64,000 bases of DNA from Lutimonas halocynthiae (GTDB lineage: Bacteria > Bacteroidota > Bacteroidia > Flavobacteriales > Flavobacteriaceae): positions 62,001-126,000 of the forward strand of contig NZ_JAUFQO010000012.1 of NCBI RefSeq assembly GCF_030409835.1, written 5' to 3'. Both the position numbers and the translations under genes were made by a program. The first letter of the stretch is position 1. The number at the start of each line of letters is the position of its first letter. This document shows, in pieces, positions 1 through 8,666 of the stretch. A model generated the notes under the pieces. That model did not search any database. It was not told the origin of the DNA and worked only from the letters and a program-made list of their open reading frames with translations.

Positions 1-1
1 T

Positions 2-547
2 GAACCGATAATTACACCTTCTACGAAAGCTGATGATGGGCTTCATGATGAAGATATTTCAAGGGAAGATATTATTGCCCAGCAAATTGTATCTGAAGCA
101 GATTATTTAGTTTTGGAAGATTACACTAGAAAATTATTCCAGAGAGGAACTGAATTAGCAGCCCAAAGGGATTTGATTTTGGTGGATACAAAATATGAAT
201 TCGGTAAAAGTAATTCTGGCGAAATAATTTTGATAGATGAGATCCATACGCCGGATTCTTCAAGGTATTTTTACGCTGAAGGATACCAGGAAAGACAAGA
301 TAATGGCGAGATGCAGAAACAACTTTCAAAGGAATTTGTGCGACAATGGCTTATCAGCAATGGCTTTCAAGGACTTGAAGGGCAGCAAATTCCAGAGATG
401 TCAGATGAAAAAATTCTTGAAATATCTGATCGATATATAGAATTATTCGAAAACATAACGGGTCGTTCCTTTGAAAAAGGAGATACCAGTAATCTTCTGG
501 AGAGAATAGGAAAAAATGTAAATTCCTATTTGACTAAACTCGCTTGA
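2..547 (+). CDS. purC: SAICAR synthase (PurC), 3' part; 5' end outside window
   Basis: Phosphoribosylaminoimidazole-succinocarboxamide synthase, which joins aspartate to CAIR using ATP in cytosolic purine synthesis. The frame is already open at base 2, so the N-terminal part lies upstream of the window; 181 residues are visible. They begin with [11 protein letters not shown], continue with FQRGTELA and [11 protein letters not shown], and then [12 protein letters not shown], all typical of the SAICAR synthetase fold and its active site. The TTG at 113 is an internal codon, not a start. The gene converges on the methionine gamma-lyase-like gene, 37 bases away, with no strong terminator between them. 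Confidence 0.95.
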   Translation, partial: EPIITPSTKADDGLHDEDISREDIIAQQIVSEADYLVLEDYTRKLFQRGTELAAQRDLILVDTKYEFGKSNSGEIILIDEIHTPDSSRYFYAEGYQERQDNGEMQKQLSKEFVRQWLISNGFQGLEGQQIPEMSDEKILEISDRYIELFENITGRSFEKGDTSNLLERIGKNVNSYLTKLA

Positions 548-584
548 TAAATTATAATATTATACTATAGTTTTTTTATATGGC

Positions 585-1799
585 TCATACGTTTGTATGG
601 GCCATAATTTTCAAACTCTCTAAGCAAAATTTCATATCCTCATAAGTTCGTTCAATGTGATTGTCGAGACCTATAGAGAATCTGATAAGGCCACTAGTCA
701 AGCCCATTTCTTCTTGTTCCTCTATTGGGATTTCAGAGGAAGTCGCAGTTCCGGGGGCGTTGAATAATGTTTTGTAGAAGCCAAGACTAACAGCTAAATA
801 ACCAAGATTTCTTTCTTGCATTAATTCCATTAATTCATCAGCTTTCTCCAATGAACCAGCATCAAGAGTAAGCATTCCTCCATAACCATATTCTTCATTA
901 TAAAGCGATTGATATAATTCATGCTGTGGATGACTTGGAAGCCCTGGATATATTATTTTGTAGCCATCTTTTTCAAATTGCTGGGCTAAATACATAGCGT
1001 TTTCACTATGTTTTTTCATTCTTATATGTAGTGTTCTTAAGTTTTTCAGTACGCTTGCTGCGCGCAAACTGTCCATTACCGGACCAAGCAACATACTGGC
1101 CCCATCATTCACATTTTTTAAATCTTCGATGAATTGATTTGAGCCGCAGATTACACCACCTACGGTATCACTTGTGCCATTAATGAATTTGGTAAGGCTA
1201 TGGATAACAACATCAGCTCCCAGAATGACTGGAGATATTTGCAAAGGAGAAAAGGTATTGTCAACTATTAATTTGAGATTATTCTCCTTAGCTATTTTAG
1301 AAAGCGCTCGAATGTCGGCAACTTCCAATAGAGGGTTACTGATACTTTCTATATATAGAATTTTTGTATTTTTTTGGATAGCAGCTGCTACTTTATCCAG
1401 ATCTGTGATGTCTACAAACGAAGTGTCAATCCCAAATTTTGGTGTAAAATTTTTAAGAAAGGCATAGGTTCCTCCATATATGGTTCTAGATGAAACAATG
1501 TGGTCACCTTGAGAACAGATTTGCAATAAGACAGAAGAGATGGAACCCATTCCCGAGGAAGAGACATTTGCGGCTTCAGTTCCTTCCATGGCTGCTAAGG
1601 CTTCACCCAAATATAAGTTAGACGGGCTACTGTGCCTTGAATATAAATAACACCCCTCCAAATTACCTTCAAAGGTATCAATCATCGATTTAGCCGCTAA
1701 AAAAGTGTAGGTTGAAGAATCAGAAATTGACGGGTTTACCCCTCCAAATTCACCAAAATATTGAAGATCTTGAATATTATCTGCTGGATTGAAACTCAT
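585..1799 (-). CDS. Cys/Met-metabolism PLP enzyme, methionine gamma-lyase-like
   Basis: A PLP-dependent enzyme of the trans-sulfuration family (404 residues, full length), probably splitting methionine or a related sulfur amino acid in the cytosol. Family landmarks are the YSR phosphate-binding motif at residues 53-55, the SSGMGSISS cofactor loop near 81-89, Asp180 in VDNTF, and the PLP lysine Lys204 in HSLTKF. The divergent Lrp/AsnC gene supports amino-acid-responsive control. Family members with lyase, cystathionine synthase or sulfhydrylase activity cannot be separated safely by eye, so methionine gamma-lyase is the most likely of several choices. Confidence 0.85.
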   Translation of the reverse strand: MSFNPADNIQDLQYFGEFGGVNPSISDSSTYTFLAAKSMIDTFEGNLEGCYLYSRHSSPSNLYLGEALAAMEGTEAANVSSSGMGSISSVLLQICSQGDHIVSSRTIYGGTYAFLKNFTPKFGIDTSFVDITDLDKVAAAIQKNTKILYIESISNPLLEVADIRALSKIAKENNLKLIVDNTFSPLQISPVILGADVVIHSLTKFINGTSDTVGGVICGSNQFIEDLKNVNDGASMLLGPVMDSLRAASVLKNLRTLHIRMKKHSENAMYLAQQFEKDGYKIIYPGLPSHPQHELYQSLYNEEYGYGGMLTLDAGSLEKADELMELMQERNLGYLAVSLGFYKTLFNAPGTATSSEIPIEEQEEMGLTSGLIRFSIGLDNHIERTYEDMKFCLESLKIMAHTNV

Positions 1800-1829
1800 A
1801 ACGATTGATTTTAATGTTCCTTATAAGTG

Positions 1830-1860
1830 TAAAATTACGAATCACTAGTGAAAAAATCAA
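1830..1860 (-). promoter_or_regulatory. Putative promoter of the methionine gamma-lyase-like gene
   Basis: Read on the minus strand, a TTG (1858-1860) is followed after 20 bases by TAATTTTA (1830-1837), one mismatch from the Bacteroidota -7 box TAnnTTTG. It lies about 30 bases upstream of the start codon. Confidence 0.4.
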
Positions 1861-1917
1861 TAGTTATATTTTAATATAGATAATAAATCTATTTTTTAAC
1901 TAAATATTAGTTATATT
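1861..1917. promoter_or_regulatory. Candidate Lrp/AsnC operator: direct repeats around an inverted repeat
   Basis: In the divergent intergenic region, the ten bases TAGTTATATT occur exactly at 1861-1870 and 1908-1917. Between them is the inverted repeat ATAGAT-N5-ATCTAT (1876-1892). The position between a PLP enzyme gene and an Lrp/AsnC gene fits an autoregulated operator. The region is very AT-rich, so chance similarity is possible. Confidence 0.4.
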
Positions 1918-1965
1918 CGAAGTTTGACTAAAGAAAATATTCGTTAACTAGATAATATATCATTT

Positions 1966-2424
1966 ATGTTAGATACCATTGATAATAGGATTTTGACCTT
2001 TTTGCAAAAAGACAGCAAGATTACAACCAAGGAACTTTCGGTACATTTAAACCTCTCAAGCACTGCTATTTATGAACGGGTAAGAAAGCTGGAAAGAAAG
2101 GGGATTATTGAAGCCTATTCCATTCGAGTTAATAAAGAACTGGTGGATTTGGGCTTTGTTGTATTTTGTCAAATTAAATTAAAGGAACACAGGAATGAGT
2201 ATTTGGTAAAGTTTGAAAAGGAAGTAATTAGGTTTGCGGAGGTCCTGGAATGCTATAATGTTAGTGGTGATTATGACTATCTCTTAAAAATTACTGTAAA
2301 GGATATGAAGCATTATCATCAATTTTTAAATGATAAGTTAACTTACCTTGACCATATAGGCAGTGCTCACAGCACCTTTATTATAAACGAAGTTAAAAAC
2401 ACCCACGCAATTGATTTTCAATAA
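1966..2424 (+). CDS. Lrp/AsnC family transcriptional regulator
   Basis: A 152-residue feast/famine regulator. An N-terminal AsnC-type helix-turn-helix (about residues 3-60, with SKITTKELSVHLNLS and AIYERVRKLERKGII) is followed by an effector-binding RAM domain (about 65-145, with VSGDYDYLLKI). Such proteins form dimers and octamers and respond to amino acids. It is divergent from the methionine gamma-lyase-like gene and probably controls that gene and itself. The length is normal. The ATG at 1966 sits directly before the first helix, so this start is well placed. Confidence 0.92.
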   Translation: MLDTIDNRILTFLQKDSKITTKELSVHLNLSSTAIYERVRKLERKGIIEAYSIRVNKELVDLGFVVFCQIKLKEHRNEYLVKFEKEVIRFAEVLECYNVSGDYDYLLKITVKDMKHYHQFLNDKLTYLDHIGSAHSTFIINEVKNTHAIDFQ

Positions 2425-2425
2425 A

Positions 2426-2448
2426 AAAAGGCCCTAAAAGGGCCTTTT
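2426..2448 (+). terminator. Intrinsic terminator after the Lrp/AsnC gene
   Basis: A perfect 9-bp stem (AAAAGGCCC at 2426-2434 with GGGCCTTTT at 2440-2448) and a 5-base loop begin 2 bases after the stop codon. The A run on one side and T run on the other could let it serve both strands, ending the YceI operon as well. Confidence 0.85.
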
Positions 2449-2468
2449 ATTATTGTGTTTGAACAGAA

Positions 2469-3062
2469 CTACTGCTTAGCAGTCACTTCAAAAGACAATT
2501 CAATATCGTCATAGATAAACTTGTCTCCAAGATCAGCAAAGAACGATTTTGATTGGTATTTTACATCCCACTTTGATCTGTCAATTTTAAAAGTTTCGCT
2601 TTTTACATGAAGATTTTCACCTTCGTTTTTGACAGACGCGAGAAAAGAAATAGAATGTGATTTCCCTTTGATGCTCAAATCTCCAGTGATTAGAGTTTTA
2701 TCTCCTTTTATTTCTGTTTTGCTAATTTTAAAAGAAGCTACAGGATATTTTTCAACTGAAAAGAAATCCTCGCTTTTTAAATGATTGACAAGTTTCGCAT
2801 TATACTCGCTATCAGCATCCATGTCAAGATCAACAATAGAGGTCATGTCAATTTCAAATTCACCACTCACTACCTGTTTATCCTTAACTGTGAAAAAACC
2901 ATTTTTCACTTTTACCGTACCATAATGATCACCAGTTGGTTTGAAACCTTTCCAATTTAATACTGAAGTCTCGGTATCAGCATTGAATTGAACCTGTGCC
3001 ACGGTCAAAAACGAGCTAAATAAAAATAGGGCAATTACTGTTCTTTCTAAGATTGTTTTCAT
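2469..3062 (-). CDS. YceI family periplasmic lipid-binding-like protein
   Basis: A 197-residue secreted protein of the YceI family, whose members form a lipocalin-like barrel that binds isoprenoid-type lipids. Residues 1-23 are a signal peptide ending in VAQ. The mature part shows the family pattern: VLNWKGFKPTGDHYGTVKV near the start, a GEFEIDMTSI strand, HLKSEDFFSVEKYP in the middle and LSIKGKSHSISF further on. It starts 11 bases after the M1 peptidase stop codon and so probably closes that operon. The bound ligand is unknown. Confidence 0.88.
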   Translation of the reverse strand: MKTILERTVIALFLFSSFLTVAQVQFNADTETSVLNWKGFKPTGDHYGTVKVKNGFFTVKDKQVVSGEFEIDMTSIVDLDMDADSEYNAKLVNHLKSEDFFSVEKYPVASFKISKTEIKGDKTLITGDLSIKGKSHSISFLASVKNEGENLHVKSETFKIDRSKWDVKYQSKSFFADLGDKFIYDDIELSFEVTAKQ

Positions 3063-3073
3063 GTTTTTTTAAT

Positions 3074-5335
3074 TTAATCAGTTATGTTTTCCTTTTTGAA
3101 AGCATCAAACTTTGATTCGCTTTCTTTTCTCGGCCAACTGTTATTTTCAAGATTCACATCAGATGTAAGTTGGTTAGGATCTATTTTGATTCCCGTAATT
3201 TCTTTTTCAGTTCCGATGATCTTTTTTATTTCTTTATCGTTGAACCTCCAAATCTCAGCCGGATAATATTTGTTTTCTTTACTACCATCGGCATACGTGA
3301 TCTCCGCCAAAATAGGCATGACCAAACCTCCTGGTTTCTCAAAAATAATTTCATAGAAATATTTAGTGTCTCTTAAAGCAGCTCTCTCTTCTTTTGAAAA
3401 ATTATCTGATAGATATTCATTCAAAGCAGGGATATCTTGTAATGAAGAGGTATCTTCAGTAGTAGCTGTCATATCCATTTCAACCAAATACAGGTTATTT
3501 CCAAATTGGTCTATGGTCATTCCATAACGCTTAGCTATCTTTTTTGCTTTTTCAGTTGGCTCTTCAGTCACCTTATACTTTTTGATGTCTTTAACGCCTA
3601 TATCATTATAGTCAGTAGTGTAAAACCACCCTCTCCAAAACCAGTCCAGGTCAGTTCCTGAAGCATCTTCCATAGTTCTAAAGAAATCAGCGGGAGTTGG
3701 ATGCTTAAATCTCCATCTTTCTGCATACGTTTTGAACGCTTTATCAAAAAGATCATGCCCTAAAACAACTTCTCTTAAAATATAAAGCCCGGCTGCAGGT
3801 TTTGAATAAGCATTCGGCCCGCTTTGAAACACATTGTCATGTTGCGTCATAATAGGAGCAATTCTTGCTTGGTCTCCATCCATATAATCCACTACATTTT
3901 TAGGATAGCCTCTCGAAGGAAAACCAGGTTCAAAATCTTGTTCAGCCAAGAGTTGAGCGAAGGTGTTTAAACCTTCATCCATCCATCCCCATTGGCGTTC
4001 ATCCGAATTAATAATCATAGGAAACCAGTTGTGACCCACTTCATGAATAATCACACCGATCATTCCATTTCTAGTTCTTTCTGAATAGGATCCGTCAGGT
4101 TTTGGCCTTCCAAAATTAAAACAGATCATAGGATATTCCATTCCTTGACGCTTTGCATGAACAGAAATCGCCTTGTGATAAGGATAGTCAAACATTTGAG
4201 CTGAATATGATTTAACTGTGCTTGCAACAACTCTCGTTGAGTATTCACCCCAAAGAGGATTACCTTCTTTAGAATATAAAGATATGGCCATTACAGTTCG
4301 GTCACCAACCTTGACTGCCTGCCCGTCTAAAATGTATTTTCTTGAAGATGCGAAAGCAAAGTCACGTACATTTTCTGCTTTCAGGTTCCAGGTTTTGGTC
4401 TTCTTTGAAACTTCTTTTTCATTTTCCTCAGCTTCTTCCTGTGTAACGATAACGACTGGTTCATCATATGATTTCAAAGCTTTTTCGTATCGTTTCCATT
4501 GCTTAGAACTAAGCATGTCTTTACGGTTTGTAATCACACCTGTTCCATCTAGTATGTGGTCTTCAGGTGTTGTAATATTTACTTCATAATCCCCAAAAAC
4601 AAGTGCAAACTCACCCCTTCCTAAAAATTGTAAATTTTGCCATCCTTCAACGTCATTATATACTGCCATTCTTGGGAAGAACTGCGCAATAACATAACTA
4701 TTGTTGCCCCCTTCAAAATGCTCAAAACCAGACCTACCACCGTCAATAACATGGTTTGGGATATTATACCACCACTTTATTTTGAAGCTAACCTTGTCAC
4801 CGGATTTCATCATTTCTGGCAGATCAATTCGCATCATAGTACCGTTGACCGTATAATCCATTTCAGCATCATCAATATTTCTAACGTAGTCTATATTGAA
4901 GCCACCTTGAAATGGTTGACCTAAAAATTCTTCTGTAAATTTCTTAGGGTTATAATAACTTGCCGGACCACCTGCTTTTACATCGCTGGTTTTTGCATCC
5001 GGAGCTCTAATATTCTGATCAAGTTGCACCCATAGGTATTCCAATTCATCAGGTGAATTGTTAAAATATGTGATTACTTCTTCACCATAAATCCTTTGGT
5101 TCTCATCATCAAGAATGATATCCATTTTATAATCCGCTTTTTGCTGGTAATACTCATGACCAGGGGCACCTGATGCGGTACGGTAAGTATTTGGAGTTGG
5201 CAGTTCTTGTTTTAGTTGTCTAAATTTGCTAATGTTAAGATGTCCTGGGGCTTTCTCTTCCTTCACTTCAGTTTCCTGACCAAAAGAATTGAATCCCGTC
5301 AATAGGATAACAATTAATAAGGTAATTTTTTTCAT
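3074..5335 (-). CDS. M1 family zinc metallopeptidase, secreted
   Basis: A secreted aminopeptidase-like zinc protease (753 residues). A signal peptide (about 1-19, ending SFG-Q) precedes an N-terminal beta domain and the catalytic domain. The zinc site is complete: HEVGH at residues 431-435 and the third ligand Glu454 in WMDEGLN, the HExxH-x18-E spacing of M1 (gluzincin) enzymes. It lies between DUF6702 and YceI genes on the same strand with short gaps. A box TACTTTCG (5369-5376, minus strand), near the TAnnTTTG consensus, sits just upstream. Exported peptide scavenging is the likely role; substrates are unknown. Confidence 0.93.
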   Translation of the reverse strand: MKKITLLIVILLTGFNSFGQETEVKEEKAPGHLNISKFRQLKQELPTPNTYRTASGAPGHEYYQQKADYKMDIILDDENQRIYGEEVITYFNNSPDELEYLWVQLDQNIRAPDAKTSDVKAGGPASYYNPKKFTEEFLGQPFQGGFNIDYVRNIDDAEMDYTVNGTMMRIDLPEMMKSGDKVSFKIKWWYNIPNHVIDGGRSGFEHFEGGNNSYVIAQFFPRMAVYNDVEGWQNLQFLGRGEFALVFGDYEVNITTPEDHILDGTGVITNRKDMLSSKQWKRYEKALKSYDEPVVIVTQEEAEENEKEVSKKTKTWNLKAENVRDFAFASSRKYILDGQAVKVGDRTVMAISLYSKEGNPLWGEYSTRVVASTVKSYSAQMFDYPYHKAISVHAKRQGMEYPMICFNFGRPKPDGSYSERTRNGMIGVIIHEVGHNWFPMIINSDERQWGWMDEGLNTFAQLLAEQDFEPGFPSRGYPKNVVDYMDGDQARIAPIMTQHDNVFQSGPNAYSKPAAGLYILREVVLGHDLFDKAFKTYAERWRFKHPTPADFFRTMEDASGTDLDWFWRGWFYTTDYNDIGVKDIKKYKVTEEPTEKAKKIAKRYGMTIDQFGNNLYLVEMDMTATTEDTSSLQDIPALNEYLSDNFSKEERAALRDTKYFYEIIFEKPGGLVMPILAEITYADGSKENKYYPAEIWRFNDKEIKKIIGTEKEITGIKIDPNQLTSDVNLENNSWPRKESESKFDAFKKENITD

Positions 5336-5404
5336 ATGGATTTATTGCTTTTTTTTGATACGATGCGCCGAAAGTAGGGATTTTATATGTAACAGAAAAG
5401 AGCC

Positions 5405-5905
5405 CTATAATTTTAATTTATCTTTATTGTTTGCTTTTAAAAGTATAAATGTTTTCTGAACATTTTCTATGTTCAGTTTGATATAATTTTGTTGTTCCTC
5501 AAATTCTTCAAATAACATTGAATTTTGAATTTCGATGGTTTTTATATCCGATATTTTTTCTATTTCTAAATAGAAAAAGACCTCATTATTTTCATATTCC
5601 TTACCGAGATAAGCATAAGCCTTTTCCTCCTCATTAACCCAAACCTTAAATTTTTGCCGGATATAACCTTCCAAAAATTTGTCAGCCATTTTGTTTTCGT
5701 CTTTGGTGGTTAACTCCATGGCTTGCCCATGTTTGTTTTCAAGCGCTAATTCGATGTCATCGATAAAGAATTTCATCGTAACCTGAATAACTTTCTTCTC
5801 TTTGATAAAGTCTACTTTAGTCAGACTTATATAATGTTTATGAACGCCTAATGCCAGGATGGGAATCACTAATAGTAAGCATAAAAAATAAAGGTTGCGT
5901 CTCAT
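5405..5905 (-). CDS. DUF6702 family protein
   Basis: A 166-residue protein of unknown function matching the DUF6702 pattern common in Flavobacteriia. It has a hydrophobic N-terminus (about 4-20, signal peptide or anchor), then HKHYISLTKVDF and a mixed alpha/beta body with KFFIDDIELAL. It is the first gene of a probable operon with the M1 peptidase and YceI genes. TACATTTG (minus strand, 5934-5941) is a good -7 box close upstream of the start. The context suggests an envelope role beside the peptidase. Confidence 0.75.
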   Translation of the reverse strand: MRRNLYFLCLLLVIPILALGVHKHYISLTKVDFIKEKKVIQVTMKFFIDDIELALENKHGQAMELTTKDENKMADKFLEGYIRQKFKVWVNEEEKAYAYLGKEYENNEVFFYLEIEKISDIKTIEIQNSMLFEEFEEQQNYIKLNIENVQKTFILLKANNKDKLKL

Positions 5906-5980
5906 TAGAATTAAAGTGTTAATTTTAGTGGTGCAAATGTACTCAGACTGATTAAATAATATTTTAAAAAAAAGTTAAAC

Positions 5981-6589
5981 TTGAGCTCACATAAGAATAT
6001 TTTACTTCATCTTAAAAAAGATAAAATACTTTTTAAGGCAATTACAAGCCTTGAGACTGAAATTCGTCCTGAATTAGATATCGATATTTATCATTCACTT
6101 CTTTCTTCAATCGTATCGCAACAGCTTTCAGTTAAGGTTGTTAAGATTATTTGGAATAGGTTTACCGATTTGTTTGTAGATGGTTATCCGGATGCGGAAA
6201 GTCTTTTGTCAAAAGAACATAATTTACTTCGTGAAATTGGCCTGTCAAATAATAAGGCAAATTATGTTAAAAATGTGGCAGAATTTTATTTGGAGAATGA
6301 TATGAGTTTTGACTATTTGCAAACAATGTCAGACGATCAGATAATTGATTACCTAACCCAAATAAAAGGGGTAGGGAAGTGGACTGTTCAGATGATTTTG
6401 ATGTTTCCTATGGATAGACCTAATGTTTTTCCTGTTGATGATTTAGGGATTCAGAATTCCATGAAAAAACTTTATACAATTGATCTGGAGAAAAAAGAAC
6501 TCAAAATACGTATGAATGAAATTTCACTTAATTGGCACCCCTATAAGACTTTGGCCTCAAAATATTTATGGAAAATAATGGAGGCTTAG
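5981..6589 (+). CDS. DNA-3-methyladenine glycosylase II (AlkA-like, HhH-GPD)
   Basis: A base-excision repair glycosylase that removes alkylated purines. The 202 residues hold one HhH-GPD domain: the SSIVSQQLS segment (42-50), the helix-hairpin-helix LTQIKGVGKWTVQM (125-138) and the catalytic aspartate in FPVDDLG (Asp153/154). There is no N-terminal AlkA extension, as in the short bacterial forms. Translation appears to start at TTG 5981, because no ATG lies before the conserved region. The gene converges on a CarboxypepD_reg-like gene only 8 bases away. Confidence 0.88.
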   Translation: MSSHKNILLHLKKDKILFKAITSLETEIRPELDIDIYHSLLSSIVSQQLSVKVVKIIWNRFTDLFVDGYPDAESLLSKEHNLLREIGLSNNKANYVKNVAEFYLENDMSFDYLQTMSDDQIIDYLTQIKGVGKWTVQMILMFPMDRPNVFPVDDLGIQNSMKKLYTIDLEKKELKIRMNEISLNWHPYKTLASKYLWKIMEA

Positions 6590-6597
6590 ATTGGTCT

Positions 6598-7377
6598 TTA
6601 TTCATCTACAGTTTCCAAAGACTGAAAATATTGCTCCTTAGATTTCAGGAGTACGTCAATAACTTCTATTAATCTTCCCTTGTCATACAGATTTCCAATG
6701 TCTTGTGCCAAACAGTAATAAATATAAGTGTCTATATATTCCTCCTCAATTTTAACGGAGTTGATAAAGAATTCATCTTGAAAGTGAGCTCGAATAGTTT
6801 TGACGTATTCCATTTTTGAGACATTAAGTTCATCCTCCTGTATCAATTGTTTCAATTTACGGTCTCTCTTGCGGTTTCCTGAAACAATATTATAGATGTC
6901 ATCAATTCCTCCTTGTTTAAAAAGTAAAGCCTCAAGGATTACAACGGGTGTGCTTTTCTGACTGTAATGATTAAGATTTCTATCGAGCTTGTTAAGGGGT
7001 TCTTTACCTGCATTGGGCAATCCGAGTTCTTCAGACATATCATCAAATTGTTGCACAATTACCTCATCCAGTTCATTCGTTAATTCAAGTAAGTTAATTT
7101 CAATAAATTTAGTGAGTAAATGATCTTGATTAATAATGATGATTTTATTCTGAAATTGAATGTCTGAGATCATAAGGGTGTCCTTATCTGTCACCGATAT
7201 TTTGAACTGACCTATCCTGTTGGTGATGGTTCCTTTTTGAGCACTTTTATTAATGATATGAACATTTTGAATCGGAACAGAATCATTTTTTATCTCGCCC
7301 GATATCAATACCCTGTTTTCCTGACTTTGCATAAGTAAGATGTTAAAAAGAAAAAAGAACAGGTAAAGTTGTTTCAT
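6598..7377 (-). CDS. Secreted protein with carboxypeptidase-regulatory-like domain
   Basis: A 259-residue exported protein. Residues 1-19 are a signal peptide. About residues 25-95 form a carboxypeptidase D regulatory-like (beta-sandwich) domain, with VLISGEIKNDSVPIQNVHI, a motif also found at the N-terminus of SusC-type receptors. The rest is charged and helical with no recognised domain. There is no beta-barrel. Small proteins of this type are frequent in Bacteroidota and their role is not established. It stands alone between the convergent glycosylase gene and the divergent peptidase E gene. Confidence 0.7.
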   Translation of the reverse strand: MKQLYLFFFLFNILLMQSQENRVLISGEIKNDSVPIQNVHIINKSAQKGTITNRIGQFKISVTDKDTLMISDIQFQNKIIIINQDHLLTKFIEINLLELTNELDEVIVQQFDDMSEELGLPNAGKEPLNKLDRNLNHYSQKSTPVVILEALLFKQGGIDDIYNIVSGNRKRDRKLKQLIQEDELNVSKMEYVKTIRAHFQDEFFINSVKIEEEYIDTYIYYCLAQDIGNLYDKGRLIEVIDVLLKSKEQYFQSLETVDE

Positions 7378-7448
7378 TATTCAAAGAAACGATTATGACG
7401 ATAAAAATAAAATTATTAGACTTATAATCTTTTGTTAAAGCGTTTATT

Positions 7449-7456
7449 TAATTTTG
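7449..7456 (+). promoter_or_regulatory. Promoter -7 box of peptidase E gene
   Basis: TAATTTTG fits TAnnTTTG exactly. It ends 12 bases before the ATG at 7469 and contains the upstream in-frame TTG (7454), which argues that the TTG is not the start. No TTG at the ideal -33 spacing was found. Confidence 0.5.
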
Positions 7457-7468
7457 AACAAAAACACA

Positions 7469-8176
7469 ATGAGAAAACTGATCGTTGCAAGCACTTCTAC
7501 AATACATGGAAGTAGGTTTTTAGAATACTTACTACCTCATTTGGAGAAGCATTTTAAATCTGTTACAAATTTATTATTTATTCCTTATGCAAGGCCGGGT
7601 GGCATTAGTCATAGCACCTATACAGGTATTGTGAGCGATGCGCTTTCTAGTTTGCCTTTTACCGTGCAAGGTATTCATGAATTTGATGATCCAATTAAAG
7701 CCATTAAAGATGCAGAGGCGATATATGTTGGAGGAGGTAATACTTTTGTATTAATGGATCAATTAATAAGCAGTGGCTTGATTGAAGTACTCAAGAATAA
7801 AGTAAAAGCCGGAACCCCTTACCTGGGTACAAGTGCTGGAAGCAATATTGTAGGGCCTAATGTCAAGACAACGAATGATATGCCAATAGTTCACCCGGAA
7901 ACTTTAGATGCCCTTGATTTAGTTCCGTTTAATATCAACCCTCATTATCTTGATCCAGATCCAGATTCCAAACATAAAGGAGAGACTCGGGAAACCAGAA
8001 TTAAGGAATTTCATGCCTATAATGATATTAATGTGATTGGCTTAAGAGAGGGAAGCTGGATAGAAGTAAACGGAAGTGCCTACGTTCTAAAAGGACCTAT
8101 GACAGCCAGGATTTTTAAAAAGAATACAGATCCTTTTGAAATTTCACCAGAAACAGATTTGAATGAAATTTTATAA
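7469..8176 (+). CDS. pepE: Dipeptidase E (alpha-aspartyl dipeptidase)
   Basis: A cytosolic S51-family serine peptidase that hydrolyses Asp-Xaa dipeptides. With the ATG at 7469 the protein has 235 residues, close to the 229 of the Salmonella enzyme. The catalytic triad is visible at equivalent positions: Ser122 in GTSAGSN, Asp137 in TTNDMPI and His159 in INPHY. A TTG 15 bases upstream is in frame but is part of the promoter box, so the ATG is preferred. The gene stands alone and converges on the DUF5362 gene with a 3-base gap. Confidence 0.93.
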   Translation: MRKLIVASTSTIHGSRFLEYLLPHLEKHFKSVTNLLFIPYARPGGISHSTYTGIVSDALSSLPFTVQGIHEFDDPIKAIKDAEAIYVGGGNTFVLMDQLISSGLIEVLKNKVKAGTPYLGTSAGSNIVGPNVKTTNDMPIVHPETLDALDLVPFNINPHYLDPDPDSKHKGETRETRIKEFHAYNDINVIGLREGSWIEVNGSAYVLKGPMTARIFKKNTDPFEISPETDLNEIL

Positions 8177-8179
8177 TGT

Positions 8180-8590
8180 TTAACCCATGGCAAGTGCGCC
8201 AAAAGCACCGAAAATGATCAGAAGCAAGTAGAGTGAAATAAAAATGATGAACAAAATACCAACAAATTTATAGTGAGATCGTAATTTCTTTAGACCAAAG
8301 GTGAGTAGGTTGTGATCGTCGTCCAATAAAGCTTGTTTTGTTTTTTGTCCAAATTGAAACAAAAAGAAGACAGGAATAAAGTAGATGCCTGCTGCAATAA
8401 GATAAAAGAACGAAAAGAATTTTGGTGATAAACCACCAAGGGAACCTTCAGGCATATTTGCCATTATACTTCCAATAGAAAAAGACATAATGATAAGTAA
8501 ACCTATCGCTATGAATCCAAAAATAGCAATGAAGTTAGCCCATTTAGCGGCTTCTAATAAATATTTTTTGGCTTGATCAGTGAGTTGCAT
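8180..8590 (-). CDS. DUF5362-type membrane protein
   Basis: A 136-residue inner-membrane protein of unknown function with about three hydrophobic segments (roughly 18-40, 56-80 and 108-132) and a charged stretch KKLRSHYKF before the last. Composition and layout fit DUF5362. A TACTTTCG box (minus strand, 8611-8618), one base off TAnnTTTG, lies about 20 bases upstream. It is single, with no obvious functional partner. Confidence 0.65.
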   Translation of the reverse strand: MQLTDQAKKYLLEAAKWANFIAIFGFIAIGLLIIMSFSIGSIMANMPEGSLGGLSPKFFSFFYLIAAGIYFIPVFFLFQFGQKTKQALLDDDHNLLTFGLKKLRSHYKFVGILFIIFISLYLLLIIFGAFGALAMG

Positions 8591-8666
8591 AACTTGGATT
8601 TAAATTTCGCCGAAAGTAAGAATTTTAATTTTTCCCGAAGCTTTTTGCTATGATAAATTTGGAATT

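Noticed and set aside
579-606. 12-bp stem with one G-T pair over the end of the methionine gamma-lyase-like gene as purC terminator
   Set aside because: The stem is real but covers the stop codon of the other gene, and the T tract lies before it on the purC strand, so it does not have terminator layout.
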